Below, piece by piece: positions 46,962 to 58,700 of a DNA stretch of 64,000 bases; the first letter of the stretch is position 1, and each line of letters begins with the position of its first letter. Source of the stretch: Adineta steineri (lineage: Eukaryota; Rotifera; Eurotatoria; Adinetida; Adinetidae); NCBI GenBank assembly GCA_905250115.1, contig CAJNOI010000086.1, positions 331,109-395,108 of the forward strand. Direction: 5' to 3'. The notes under the pieces were generated by a model. That model was not told the origin of the DNA. It worked only from the letters and a program-made list of their open reading frames with translations, and ran no database searches. The position numbers were made by a program, and so were the translations under genes.

Positions 46962-47222
46962 GGACTAGGTGGACTAAAAAGTAAGTCTGTTAAGTCCTCT
47001 ACTTCAAATCTGAAAACTAACCCTTTCATTCAACTGGAGGACTAAGGAGACTAAAGAGAATTAGGGGACTATGGGGACTTATGGGCTAAGAGTATTAAAG
47101 GGGCTATAGAGGTTAGAGAGACTGAGGAGACTAGAGGGACTAAATAAACTAGGGAAATTTAAGGGACTAGGGAGACTTGGAGAACTAGATCGACTTACGG
47201 GACTAGACAGACTTAGGGGGCA
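46962..47222. repeat. Degenerate GGGACTA-type purine-rich tandem array
   Basis: About 260 bases in which GGGACTA, GGAGACTA and GGGACTAGG recur with irregular spacing. A short reverse-complement scrap (TTAGTCCCCCTAGTCTCG) lies near 47480. Confidence 0.6.
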
Positions 47223-48529
47223 ATGACAACCAGTGAAGGCTCATAATATTCAAAGGAATAAAATAACGACATTGATAAATACCAGGACTTTTCTCGAAAA
47301 TCAGAACTTTCAAGAATTTATATACATTCTAATTTCTTCACGCAGGAAAAATCTTTTTCTCTTGTACTGAATCATTGTATCTTTGATAAAAATAATTGTT
47401 TTAACTCCGGTTATGAAGAGTAGATTTATATACACTGTCGATTATCATAAAACAGCAACGGAGTGATCTTAAAAGCTTCTTAGTCCCCCTAGTCTCGTTA
47501 GCTCCTGTAGGATTGGAAGGGTGACTTCATTTGATTCAAATCAGGTAGTCAACTGGTAGGACACGTAATGCTTCCTTGTCTGTTCATTGTGAAGAATATT
47601 GATTTTTTAGTTCCCCTAATTCTTGCTCTAAATATATTACGACGGTCGACTTTTTTCCAAAAGTCAATTTGAAATATAAAAGATCATATACTCAGAAAAA
47701 TACAGGTAAAAGCGACAGCTTCAATGTATTCACATTAAAGAACTATTTAACACAGCCGAGTTTTTAAGATCGAAACTAATATAGAACTGCCCTAAAGCTA
47801 AATGTGAGAGTGGGGTCGCAGGCAAATAACTCATTCCTACGTTTATAATTGAACAGTGTTAAAAACGCGCTTGCGTCCTTATTCTTACTCATGCGTACAG
47901 TATTGACACTTTCACTGTCCTTCGTCTTCGCTAACATTCAATATCTATCTACAGCTACTGTTTGTCGCAGTGTTGACTTATATAAGAGTTTTATAAATTC
48001 CTAAATTGAATAAGCACGATAAATCTTCGTGTAACGTTCTGTTTTCACTTTGAATAATTACACTTATTGTGCTCATAACTATCGGTCACTCATACGTTTT
48101 TTTCTAATCATCTCATTTAAATTTGAGTTTTCTCACTATACAAATTTTAAAAATTGTTCTCATATAAATAGAAAAAACTATTAAAAAAAATGAAATATAC
48201 GCTATTCACTGCATATGATAGAAAACCTGTAGTCACTTTATTATACAAAGGACGAGTGCTATGAAAAATATAACAAAACTATGACTTCTTCATTGTATTC
48301 TTCTGAATAAAATTATCTTTAAAAAGGATTTTCTAAACTGATTCAACAGAAACCATCTGTGCATGAAAAAAAAGTCAGGCTACAAAATCAGTGCCATGAT
48401 TTTTCTTCAGGAAGCTTAGTTATTTTTTCTTCAAATAGAAATGGTAACTGAGCGTTTTATTTTGTCAGTTTATACCTAAAAAAATGTTCTGTTTTTTTTG
48501 TACGATCTGCAGATCAAATAACCAACCGC

Positions 48530-48631
48530 TAGAGGTGTAAGCCGTCGGCTTGAACGCGCGTCGGCTCTAGCAAAAACGTCAGCTTCTAGCCGTCGACTTC
48601 AGCAAGAATCGACTGACAGCTAACACCTCTA
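48530..48631. repeat. Short foldback element, possibly a MITE
   Basis: Ends TAGAGGTGTAAGC and GCTAACACCTCTA are near-perfect inverted repeats. The interior has repeated GTCGGCT/AGCCGTCG motifs and is far more GC-rich than its surroundings. No clear target-site duplication. Confidence 0.5.
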
Positions 48632-48900
48632 TCAGCAACTACGGTTTTTTATGAAAGTTACTTATTCAATAGAGTTTTTTTCTTTTTTTATATTTTAAAA
48701 ATTGACAAAATTGATTTGTATTGAGTAATTGGGTTCGGGAATCTTCAGAAGAATCATAGTGTTTACATTGACATTATCCGAAAATCCAACAAAATTCTGG
48801 GAAAAGAATCAACACTTTTCCAGTGAAAAAAATTTGTTGAATGAAACGCTCAAAAACGCATCTGACAAAAAGAGGCGTTCTAGAAAATCTGGAACACGCT

Positions 48901-49165
48901 GAGGGTGTGAGTGTGGTGTGAATACTCTTTCTTTATCTTCATTCACTCACATCCTCACCCACACCCATACCCAAACCCTCACCCACACCCGTACCCAAAC
49001 CCTCACCCACACCCACACCTACACCCACACTCACACCCACACTCACACCCACACCCACACTCACACCCACACCCACACTCACACCCACACCCACCCACAA
49101 CCACATCCACACCCATACCCTCACCCACAACCACACCCACACCCACCCACACTCACACCCTCAAG
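48901..49165. repeat. Long telomere-like array (CACACC/CACCCA type)
   Basis: It begins GAGGGTGTGAGTGTGGTGTG. After about 35 bases it continues as about 210 bases of ACCCAC, ACACCC, ACTCAC and ACCCAAACCCTC units, closing with ACACCCTCAAG. It is the largest telomere-like tract in the window and looks like a hairpin element whose C-rich arm has expanded. Confidence 0.8.
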
Positions 49166-49868
49166 AGAATGATCAAATAAAGAAGGTCCAATTAAAACAA
49201 TGATTGTATTTAAGTTCATAGATTGCTCAAGTGATCGTATCATACAAAATCTATGTCTACATATATTTTATACATAACTACATTATGAACACGATCTTCT
49301 ATTACAAATCATACAAAACCTTTTATATTCAGAAGTGTTAATATTATCTCTGAATTATCATATTCTCATTCATCCCTTTGGTACAGATTTTATTTTATTT
49401 TATTTAGAGAATTTTGTTTTTTGTTCTGATCGAATATTCTTGAAAAAAAAGTATAGTTGAAACTTCGATTTTCTAATGGTAATAAGTTGAAATTGTCTAT
49501 TTAATTCAGCATTCTAGTGAAACTGAATAACATCTGTTGTAAAAATATTAATATGTTATACAATTTGCAAATGATCTATCAAAACAATGTAGAATCTTTT
49601 TAAATAATGATAATCCTAGTAACTTAATTATTCCATGTTTATGTAGTTGTAGTCAAGCATATTTTTATAGGAAATATTTAAATGATTGGTGATCAAAAAA
49701 TGGAAATAGGAATGATTTTAAATATTGTGATATATGTCAATTCAATTACATAATCGAAACTGTTATAAATCAATGAAAAGCTGATGGAAACCTACTATGA
49801 AAGTAACTGAAAAATCTGGATATGCGTGGCGACACAGGTGTACATCCGAAATACTTTTATATCTTCAT

Positions 49869-49912
49869 CTCACACCCACATCCTTAATAAACCATCTTGA
49901 GAGTGTGGATGT
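49869..49912. repeat. Telomere-like hairpin element in the right NHL arm
   Basis: TCTCACACCCACATCCTTAA and CTTGAGAGTGTGGATGTTAA form an inverted pair; counterpart of 20398-20468. Confidence 0.6.
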
Positions 49913-50226
49913 TAATATAAAAACAATCATTGATCAAGCCCTTATTATTATACACTCTCAATTAGACAGCGTCACTAGTTTGTATTCTATAGAAACATAT
50001 ATGGTATTGAAAGCTTTTATTGGAATGTTGTGTTGTGGAGATTGACAAAAAATGTGTAAAAATCAGAAAAAGAATCTAAAAAGATTGTGTGTACAAGTTG
50101 AATGATAGATCAGATTATCAATTATATTTTTAATGAACTTTATTCGTTGTTAATGAAAAATTACTTTAAAAAGTGACAAAAAAAAGAATTATTTATCAAA
50201 AGTCATTCTATCATCAAAAACTTGTT

Positions 50227-51905
50227 TCAGTCAAGATCAATAGTAAATTTTTGTATTCGATGGTTTTTTATATCGATAACATAAAGATTACCGTGTCGAT
50301 CAAATGATATATCACCTGCATCTATGAGATATGTAGATCCCTCTCCAGGTAGTTCTTCACCAACGACAGGAGTACCTTCTATTGCACCTGGCGACCAACG
50401 CATTATTTGATGAATCGTAAATGACGACACATAAATATTACCTATATGATCAACAACCACACCTATGGGTTGAGACATTGAACTGGGATTTTTATCCGAA
50501 ACTTGTCCTGGAGCAACAAGAATACCTTCGATCGCATTCTCCTTCCATTTCATCACACGATTATTCCCATTATCCACTACGTAAACTGTATGATATTTAT
50601 CGACGAAAATAAAACTAGGTCCATTGAGTTGATTCAATTGATTTCCTTCTCCATTTCCGCCGGCGACAACTTTACCTATTTTATCTCCTTCTTGAAAACG
50701 TCTCACTTCAAAGTTGTCTCCGTCAGTAACATAAAGATCTCCATTATCATCCATTGTTAAACCCCAGCAATAAATATCGGATATCCATATTTGGTAATCG
50801 TGAGTATTATGACGAGACCATCTAATCACTCGTTTGCGGATTTGTTCACAAATGAAGAGATACTTCTTCTCTTTATCAAGAATTACATCTGTTACAAGAC
50901 CTAATTGCCCTAATCCATTTCCACCTGCAACGATTTCACCCTCCTTTGCACCAAATTCCCATCTAACAATACGAGCATTGAAACCGTCAGCAATATAAAT
51001 ACTTTCATCATCGTCATCAATATAAAAACCAGCAGGATAACCTAATTGATTTAATGCACTTCCCCATCCATTTCCTCCAGCAACAGTAGATGCATTCTGG
51101 TACCATTTTGTCTTGTTATCAATGATAACAGAAGAAAGCATTTGTCCTATAAAACATTTTAATTTCTTTTCTTTTTCTTGTACATCTAAAAACTATTTCT
51201 TAAAAATAAAACATATTTTGTTTTATTCAACATCATGTTTCGATATCACTGTATATAAATTACGTGAATGTGTTTGTGGGTGTAGATGTATGAATTATAA
51301 ATTCGATATTACCTTCTCATTCATCTTTCAGTGAACCTTTCAATATTATTCTACAAAAATATGATCTATGACTATCAATTATTGAATATAAAACTATTTT
51401 ATGTTATCATTCGAATAAAAAGATTTAAGATTGAATTATAAAAATTAGTTTTAACAATAATTTCTTTTTTATAAATTCTTTTAGATAAGAAACAAACTAG
51501 TTTTAATAAAATCATACCACTCTCTGTTGTCATTGTTGTTGTTATCTCGGCTGTTGTTGTAAATGTTGTTATTGCTGTTGTTATCTCTGTTGTAGTTGTT
51601 GATGGTTTTTTTTCTTTATTTTTATTTCCTGTAACAATAGTTGTTGGAATAACTATAATTACAACAATTAAAATAATGGACGATATTATCCACATTAATT
51701 TTCTCTTTCGAAAATGTTCACATCTTAAATAAGAAATTCTTCTGATGATTTATTTCAATTCATAATATTTACATACAATCTTTGTAGTCGTGTTGTATTA
51801 GAATTAGCTTCAACAAACTAAAATATTCAAAAAGAAAAAGAGATTATTTTTTTTATCTATTTAATACATTACTTCTTCAACTCCAACTCTGTTATCCATG
51901 TTCAT
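50227..51905 (-). CDS. Single-pass membrane protein with Thr-rich stalk and NHL beta-propeller (right copy)
   Basis: Four exons, 51905-51873, 51817-51777, 51723-51518 and 51146-50227, all phase-consistent, give 399 residues. The layout equals that of the gene at 18336: MNMDNRVGVEE, a 14-residue exon, CEHFRKRK stop-transfer with TM (IISSIILIVVIIVIPTTIV), a stalk of Thr with Glu/Ile/Met interruptions, then NHL repeats such as VAGGNGWGSALNQLGYPAGF and SIYIADGFNARIVRW. The first two exons and the splice signals are almost unchanged, while propeller loops differ at many positions. The pair is an inverted duplicate or ancient allele-like copy. Ligand unknown. Confidence 0.85.
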
Positions 51906-52697
51906 AATTGTTCTTGCCACTAAAATTGAATACTTTTACAATCTGAAATCGAGAAAAAAAATGGTTTTTTTTTTCAAAGATCATTGATAAATATTGATAT
52001 AACTATAGAAAACATAAACTATCTCCCAATGAATATTGTTTTTGTATATACGAGATATAATATATTTCATGAATGAATCGATTTAAATCAAAACAAAACA
52101 ATGTTAAAATAAAGTTTTGATTTCTTTTTATGTCAATTAAAATGATATATATTTCTCTACTTGTTATCTCAATTAAATAGAAACTACCGTGCATGACTTA
52201 AATAATCAGTTGAGCATATTATGATATTTGCAACAACAACAACAAAAAATGTTATATCAATAGAAATATTAATCATATATCCTTTTTTTCAAAGTCAGTT
52301 TTGAATAAAATATTAGCAGATGTAAGTTGTTTTTTTATATTAATGTGAAAAGTGTTTTGAATAAAATACAGAAGTAAATTGTTTATTATGATTATTTAGA
52401 CAAATAAAAAAGAGGAAGTGAGAGAAGAATGAAAAAGAATAGAATATTTATTGTTAGAAAAATGTTGTATTCAACACGTCTAACATGATTTAGTTCTTTT
52501 GGAAAACTTTTCCAGATGTTCATTTTCAAGACCATCTAACTACTGAAAAAAGTATATTTAATGACGTCGTTGTAATGTTTGGCCAATTATTTATCATGCT
52601 CTTCTTTATAGTGCCACAACATAAATGATTTTTTTGATCAATAGAATAATGACTAAAATGACTTTTTTTTATACTTTTGCATATTTATAGGTGGTAT

Positions 52698-52724
52698 ATA
52701 TGAGATATGACTCATATCTCATAT
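52698..52724. repeat. Perfect AT-rich palindrome
   Basis: ATATGAGATATGA and its exact complement flank a single C; another ATATGAGATATGAG copy follows at once. It can form a cruciform; function unknown. Confidence 0.7.
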
Positions 52725-54250
52725 CATATGAGATATGAGAGAGAAATTTGGTAGTTTTTCCCCGTATTATTATCACTCTATTCCTTTGTGTCTAAAGCGA
52801 TCGATATTCTGAAATAGTTAACATGTCATTTGAAAAGAGGTGTTGGTAAGGGTCTCATTCGGTTCTTCACCGTTGCTCACATTCCGCCCTCAACATATTA
52901 GAGATGATGAGAAAAAATAGACGAACAAGTGCATACATGTGAAAGAGAAATATGATTTGATGTTATTATCACATACTGTAATAAATAACTTTTATTAAAA
53001 TTTTCTTCTTATTATATCTGTTTAAGAATGATGAAATATCACACAAACTTAGAACATCATTTTTACTATTATTAAATATAAAAAGAATATTTTTTTTATC
53101 TTCTTTTCTGTCTTCTACACAATTTAAGTTCTTAAATAAAAACGTCAAATTATTGTTACTCAATTCAAATTGAATAATTCGATCGTTTGTCTATATGATC
53201 CAAATGAAAAAAATATTTGATTTGATAAAAGAATTTCTTCTTCGTATATAAAAATACTGAAACGATGTATTCATGCAAATGTTACTCGTCGTATTTCGTA
53301 ATTTGGTTTTTTGTTACTAGGCGTGTTTCACGAGAAGACTATCTTGACAATGACTGAATAAATCGAGCTTGCTTTTAGTTCTTAAGGGTTTCTTAACAAG
53401 CTGATTCTTTTTGTCTCGAAAGTTTTCTCTAAATACTTTCTAACTATGGTTTCCAGAAAACCATGGTTTTTCAGCAGATCCTAATGAAAAAAATGATTTT
53501 TTGTAAAATACTGAGCGTTCAATAAATAATTCAATATGATATTCGGATTAAGCCTGAAAAGACGAATATTTTGAAAAAAAACAATTAGCTTCCTAGTGCT
53601 AAGTCTAGGTTTGCAAAATTTGCAAACCTCATTTGTTTTTACTTTGGAATAACTCAAGATAGAAATGTGATATAGAGCTGATTCAAATGCTAGTCAATAG
53701 AGAATTTAAAACTGAACAAACGGTCGGGTTTGGCAATATTCATATATTAGGCTGTCATGGATTTCCAGGAGGTTTCTAGAAAACCACATATCTGTTTTTG
53801 CTTATACTTCCGATTTTAAGCTTTAATATGTTTAATTGGATTATTTATAGTTTCTATAATGAAGATACGAGCTAAATATCATAGGTGAACGTCCGCGTTA
53901 GTGCTAAGATGCATCTGGATGCAAATAAGCCTATTGAGCTTATATGCTATAGGGTCACGACGAAATATCTCTTCTTTTTCTCAAACAGATAGCGTTTCCC
54001 CCAATGCTTTAAAATTTAGACGTCGACAAGCTATAGGCATCGTCTGTGTATGTAAAAAGAAAAAGAATTTTACCATGTGTCTATAAGATTCGATGAAAAT
54101 GAGATTTCTTAAGATTATTAATATTACAAAAAAATGAATATTTATAAATCGATATGATTAACAAAGGAAGAAAAAAACCAAAAATATTAAAATTGAATAT
54201 GATAATCTTAAGAGAATAAGTTATGTGATATGTTCTGGTTAAATAATTCG

Positions 54251-54300
54251 ATGTGGATGTGGTTATTCACTTGTTTTCGCATCTACCCACACCCACAAGA
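54251..54300. repeat. Telomere-like hairpin element
   Basis: GATGTGGATGTGGTTATTC and ATCTACCCACACCCACAAGA face each other. Confidence 0.6.
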
Positions 54301-54502
54301 TTTCAGAAAGGGATGCATTTACAAATATCTATTGGTGTCATAATTTTATTAAAACCTGATTTAGTGACTGATATACTAGCACAAGATGTTGATGAATTCA
54401 CACTTGTATTGGTGTTGGTGTTGATCTGTCATCTTGTTGTGAGATTCGTTGCAGTTTACATGATACGACATTTTCTATCAAGGTATTCATATTTCCATAG
54501 AT

Positions 54503-54582
54503 TTGAGGGTGAGGGTGGGTGTAGCGTAAATAAAAAACAGATGCATCTTCATCCATCCGCATCCACACCCAAATCCTCAAGA
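54503..54582. repeat. Telomere-like hairpin element
   Basis: TTGAGGGTGAGGGTGGGTGT and GCATCCACACCCAAATCCTC then AAG; spacer about 35 bases. Confidence 0.7.
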
Positions 54583-55771
54583 TAGATGAAAAATACGTTT
54601 ACTGGAGAAAAAAGTCCACTCAAATTTTTTTCTGTTTCCGGATCTTGAAGAATGTTCTTAATATGTGACAAAGTTTATCCTTACTTCGTTACAATAAACA
54701 TATGTCTTGAACTAATTAACGTTTCCATTAGACTTAAGGCTGATCAGTTGATGAAACTTCATTGAACAACATATAAAATGAAACTAATCTCTAAGTTTTC
54801 TATTTGTTTCGTGATAAATACATTTAATAATATCAGCAATATTATGTCAGACGTTTGTTTTGTATCTAATAATATTAATTCTAAATGATTAATTGGAGAA
54901 AATATTCAACATCAATATACATCATCTCAATTTAAATCTGATATAATTATCATTCATTGATTTTCCTACTCAAGAAAAAAGATCTTTTACATGTTCATAT
55001 TTTGTACAAGAGTGTGAGCATTGATCTTTGAATGATCCATACCCACATCCAGTCAGGACTTTAGGCGATACTACCTGTTGTTAGTCAATGTCTTTCTCTC
55101 AGGTGACTTCATTCGATGCGCAAATCTGCTGCTAACATTACTTACGATTTATGGATCTATTTTCAAGAATCAAACTCTCAAATCACATGAATAAGTGTTA
55201 TTTTATTTTTGAGTCATTTCTTCAACTATTCTGATAACACAATTTTCTTAATAAATTCGACTTTGAATTGTTAATATGGATGAAAAAGTAAAAGTCACAC
55301 ATTCAAATTCTTTTTCTCTTCATGAAATTGGAAAATTTTTCACAAACAACTTTGCTGATTCGAAACTATAAGAAATAATTTGATTTTTTTATGGGGAAAA
55401 AGAAAATTGAATTAAATTTCATAAAGAAATTCTCAAATACTTATTTCTATTCCTTTGAAAAGTAAAAAACATCTTTTTGCAAGTTTCATTGAAAGAAATC
55501 GGATAAAAATATTTTGTTTTTATTTCATCAGAAATCTTTGTAAATTAAAATCAAAGTTGAATTATATATTATTTCAATCTCTTGTTCATTTTTTTTTTCG
55601 TATTTCTTTTTTCTGTTTTCAAATTTTTATTCTCAATTTTTCATAAAGTATTTCTTTTTTTTCCAATTTTAATCGATTTTTTCATTGATTTTCAATAATA
55701 AAACTTTATTTTTCCTTTTATTTCTTGATTATTTATTCTTTAAAATTTTCTTTTTAAAATCAAAACTTCAT

Positions 55772-58700
55772 TCACAAAATTATTTCAAATTTTTGAATTC
55801 GATGATTCCATTCATCAGCGACATAAAGATTTCCTTCATCATCAAAAGATAAATCACAAGGACTAAACATTTGATTTGATTGATGTCCTTGTCCATTTCC
55901 ACCAACAACAGTTTCACCTTCTTCTTTCCCTTCACGCCAACGCATTACTCGATCATTCCCGCTATATGCCACATAGATTTGATCCAAATCATCAACAATT
56001 ACTCCTTGAGGATAAAACAATTGATTGACATTTCCTCCATCCACAATTACTCCTGTTTTTGCATCTTTTCTCCATTTCATCACACGATCATTGATATGGT
56101 CTGATACATACACAGATTGTTCTTCATCAACAAAGATAAAAGTAGGATTATTAAGTTGATTGAGTTGATCTCCTTGCCCATTTCCACCAGCCACTACAAT
56201 TCCTTCATTGTTATATTCTCCCATTTTCCATCTTCTCACTTCATTCTTCTCCCAATCAGAAACATAAAGAAATCCATGTTTATCCATTGTCAAACCATAA
56301 CAGACAATATTGTGAATGAGAATCTGTTGAGTTTGATTCAACCATTGAATCACTCTTGTGTTCCCTTGATCAGCAATAATGATCGAATAATCTTGTTGAT
56401 CAACAATCACATCTGTTGGCTCATTCAATTGATCCATTTGATGTCCTTGCCCATTTCCTCCTACAATGATTTGTCCTTCTTTTGCATTATATTTCCATTG
56501 AACAATACGGTGATTTAAACGATCAGCAATGAAAATATTTTTATTTTTATCAATAGAGATTCCAACAGGAGCATAGAGTTGATTTAATTGTTGTCCTTCT
56601 CCATTTCCACCAGCCACAGTGCTGGCATTTTGTTTCCATTTGTTGAATTTCGGTTCTAGAAAATAATGAAAACAAAAGGTTTTGATGAAAAGAAGAAAAT
56701 TGTCTTTTTCCACGAAAAAAAAGAAAAGATTAGTTTTCAATGAAACTTTGAATTTGTTTTTTTATTGAAGTTGAATTGTAAATGAAATCAGTGGCGAAGC
56801 CGAGAGGGGCGGAGAGCGCTTAGCCTCCTCCCCTAGCAAGATTTTGAAAAATATGTTTTTCTGATACAAAATTTTATTATTCTTTGTAATGGAATATTCT
56901 ATGAGACATACCTTATTGTGTGGAAATCATATGTACTTTTTAAACAAATAAAAACACATTTAATGTGAGCTTCATCTAGATTCTAAAGATTTCTCAGTTT
57001 TATATGTTACTCATTCGATAACGTAAGGTGCGAACAACACAAAATTAAAGCAAAAGTTTTTTTTACTCTTGGATCCCTGCATTTTACAAGCATATTTTCA
57101 GTAAGGAATATCAAAAAAGGGTCAGATCGATGCAGTTTTTCACGATAAATCTAAATATATTATTTTCATAGCCCGAAGAAACGTAAAAGCTCTCTAAAAT
57201 TGAAAAAAAACATTAAAAGATGAGTTTTTTTAATATTTTTTTCAAGAAAATGAATCTTTCAGCACTTTGGAAAAAATATAAAAACTGACCAATGCTTACT
57301 CAACTGGACGAGCTCCATCCAACCAAGTGTGAAAAAGTGAAAAAAAATTATACTTCCTGAGATGGACTAAAACGGTTCCGGCGGCTGAACCCTCCCCCCT
57401 CTCCTAGCTCAAAACTCTAGCTTCGCCACTGGAATGGTTATGACTGTGCATGAGAAAATATAATGCTCACCTCATTCTCATGAAAAAATCAATATTTATG
57501 AAAGATGTGTTTCTCAAGTATTAAGTTAGTATTTTATCCAACTACAATTTCTTTTGAACACGTCAATTCTATATAAATGCTATCTAAAACATAAGATTAG
57601 GTGTTCATATCAACTAGTACTTCTACGTGTATAATCATACCGATAAATCAGATTAAAACTTACTGTTTCAGTTATAAAAGAGGATTTTTCTTAGATTCAC
57701 TTCTGTTCTTAATCAAGCAACTATGATCAGCTAGAAATGTTGAATATACGAGTTTGTCTAAATTATAATGTGTGTAATTGATAGAGACGATACTTGTAAT
57801 AGACTCGTACTGACAGTGTACTACGAGAAATAGTGATAGCTACAAATAGCAATGGACATAAGTCTTCAAAAATGACTCAATAAATATTACATTTCTTACT
57901 TAATCTGGTTGATGCATGAAAGTATTCATGGATATTTCCAATTATCTTCTATGCAACATTCACAAGCAATGACGTTATCTGACTTTATTTAGTCATAGTA
58001 TCTATAATTATCAATCTTTTCCGCTGTAACGAGCAGTTACTAAAGCGGTCACTGAGTTCGACTATGTATGAATCTTTTTATCGACAACATGTTCGTATAA
58101 TAGCATCACAATCGACTAGCATATTCAATACTCGACTAAGCACAAATGGAATCACGTCATCAAAAATTGAACTTGTTTGCAGCTCTTATACAAAGTTTTC
58201 TGATTTTCTAGATCTAGATGAGAAACACTGAACAGCTAAAATCAAAACTTTTAGATTTGGTCATTTATGATACTCATCGCTTAGGCTATTACAAGTCATC
58301 CAGCATATTACTAACTTGATGGTGTTGTTGATGTTGTTGTTGAAGTTGATGTGGTAGGTGATTCTAGATTACAAAAATGAGTTTAGAAAGAGACGAAATG
58401 ATTGGATAAGGCTTTATTCCTAATTTCTTTCGTCCTCCTCTTCTTCTTCTCTAACAATCTATCGACCGTAACTATTAGTGCAGTATAATAACATCGGAAA
58501 CCTTTAGGTGCCCTACGTTATAATTGCAATTTTATGATTTTTACTTTAAGCACATCTCTACTATAATAATTTTGACAACTCATTTTACATTTTTTATAAG
58601 TTTAATAATGAAACATTTCCAGAATTGTAGAAAATAACTCATATAACATTTGTATACTCCTACTGTTCTTGAATTATTTCATTTTCATTCAAGATGACAT

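Larger units (their letters stand above)
46082..50226. other. Gene-poor region with transposon remnants and repeat arrays
   Basis: No gene supported over about 4.1 kb. Contents: telomere-like hairpin (46157-46210), hAT-type MITE (46777-46953), GGGACTA-like array (46962-47222) with an inverted scrap at about 47480, a foldback element (48530-48631), the large telomere-like array (48901-49165) and the 3' flank of the right NHL copy with a hairpin (49869-49912). Confidence 0.6.
49790..52470. repeat. Right arm of the NHL inverted repeat
   Basis: Reverse-complement match to about 17740-20545, including the 3' flank (GCGTGGCGACACAGGTGTA matches the complement near 20500), the gene and about 500 bp upstream (TGCATGACTTAAATAATCAG). 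Confidence 0.75.
51906..55771. other. Gene-poor region
   Basis: To about 52470 it is the right NHL arm. Beyond that no gene is supported. It has an AT-rich palindrome (52698-52724), two telomere-like hairpins (54251-54300 and 54503-54582) and a fainter one at about 55010-55055. Short frames at 52969-53163 and 53901-54086 have no recognisable content. Confidence 0.5.

Noticed and set aside
48911..49180. Frames rich in Thr-His or Pro-His over the telomere-like array
   Set aside because: Translations of simple repeats without start context or other support.
56656..56740. Met at 56740 as the start of the third NHL gene
   Set aside because: An acceptor at 56656 and phase-compatible upstream exons with the family's N-terminal plan give a better model; the sequence between is low-complexity Phe/Lys.
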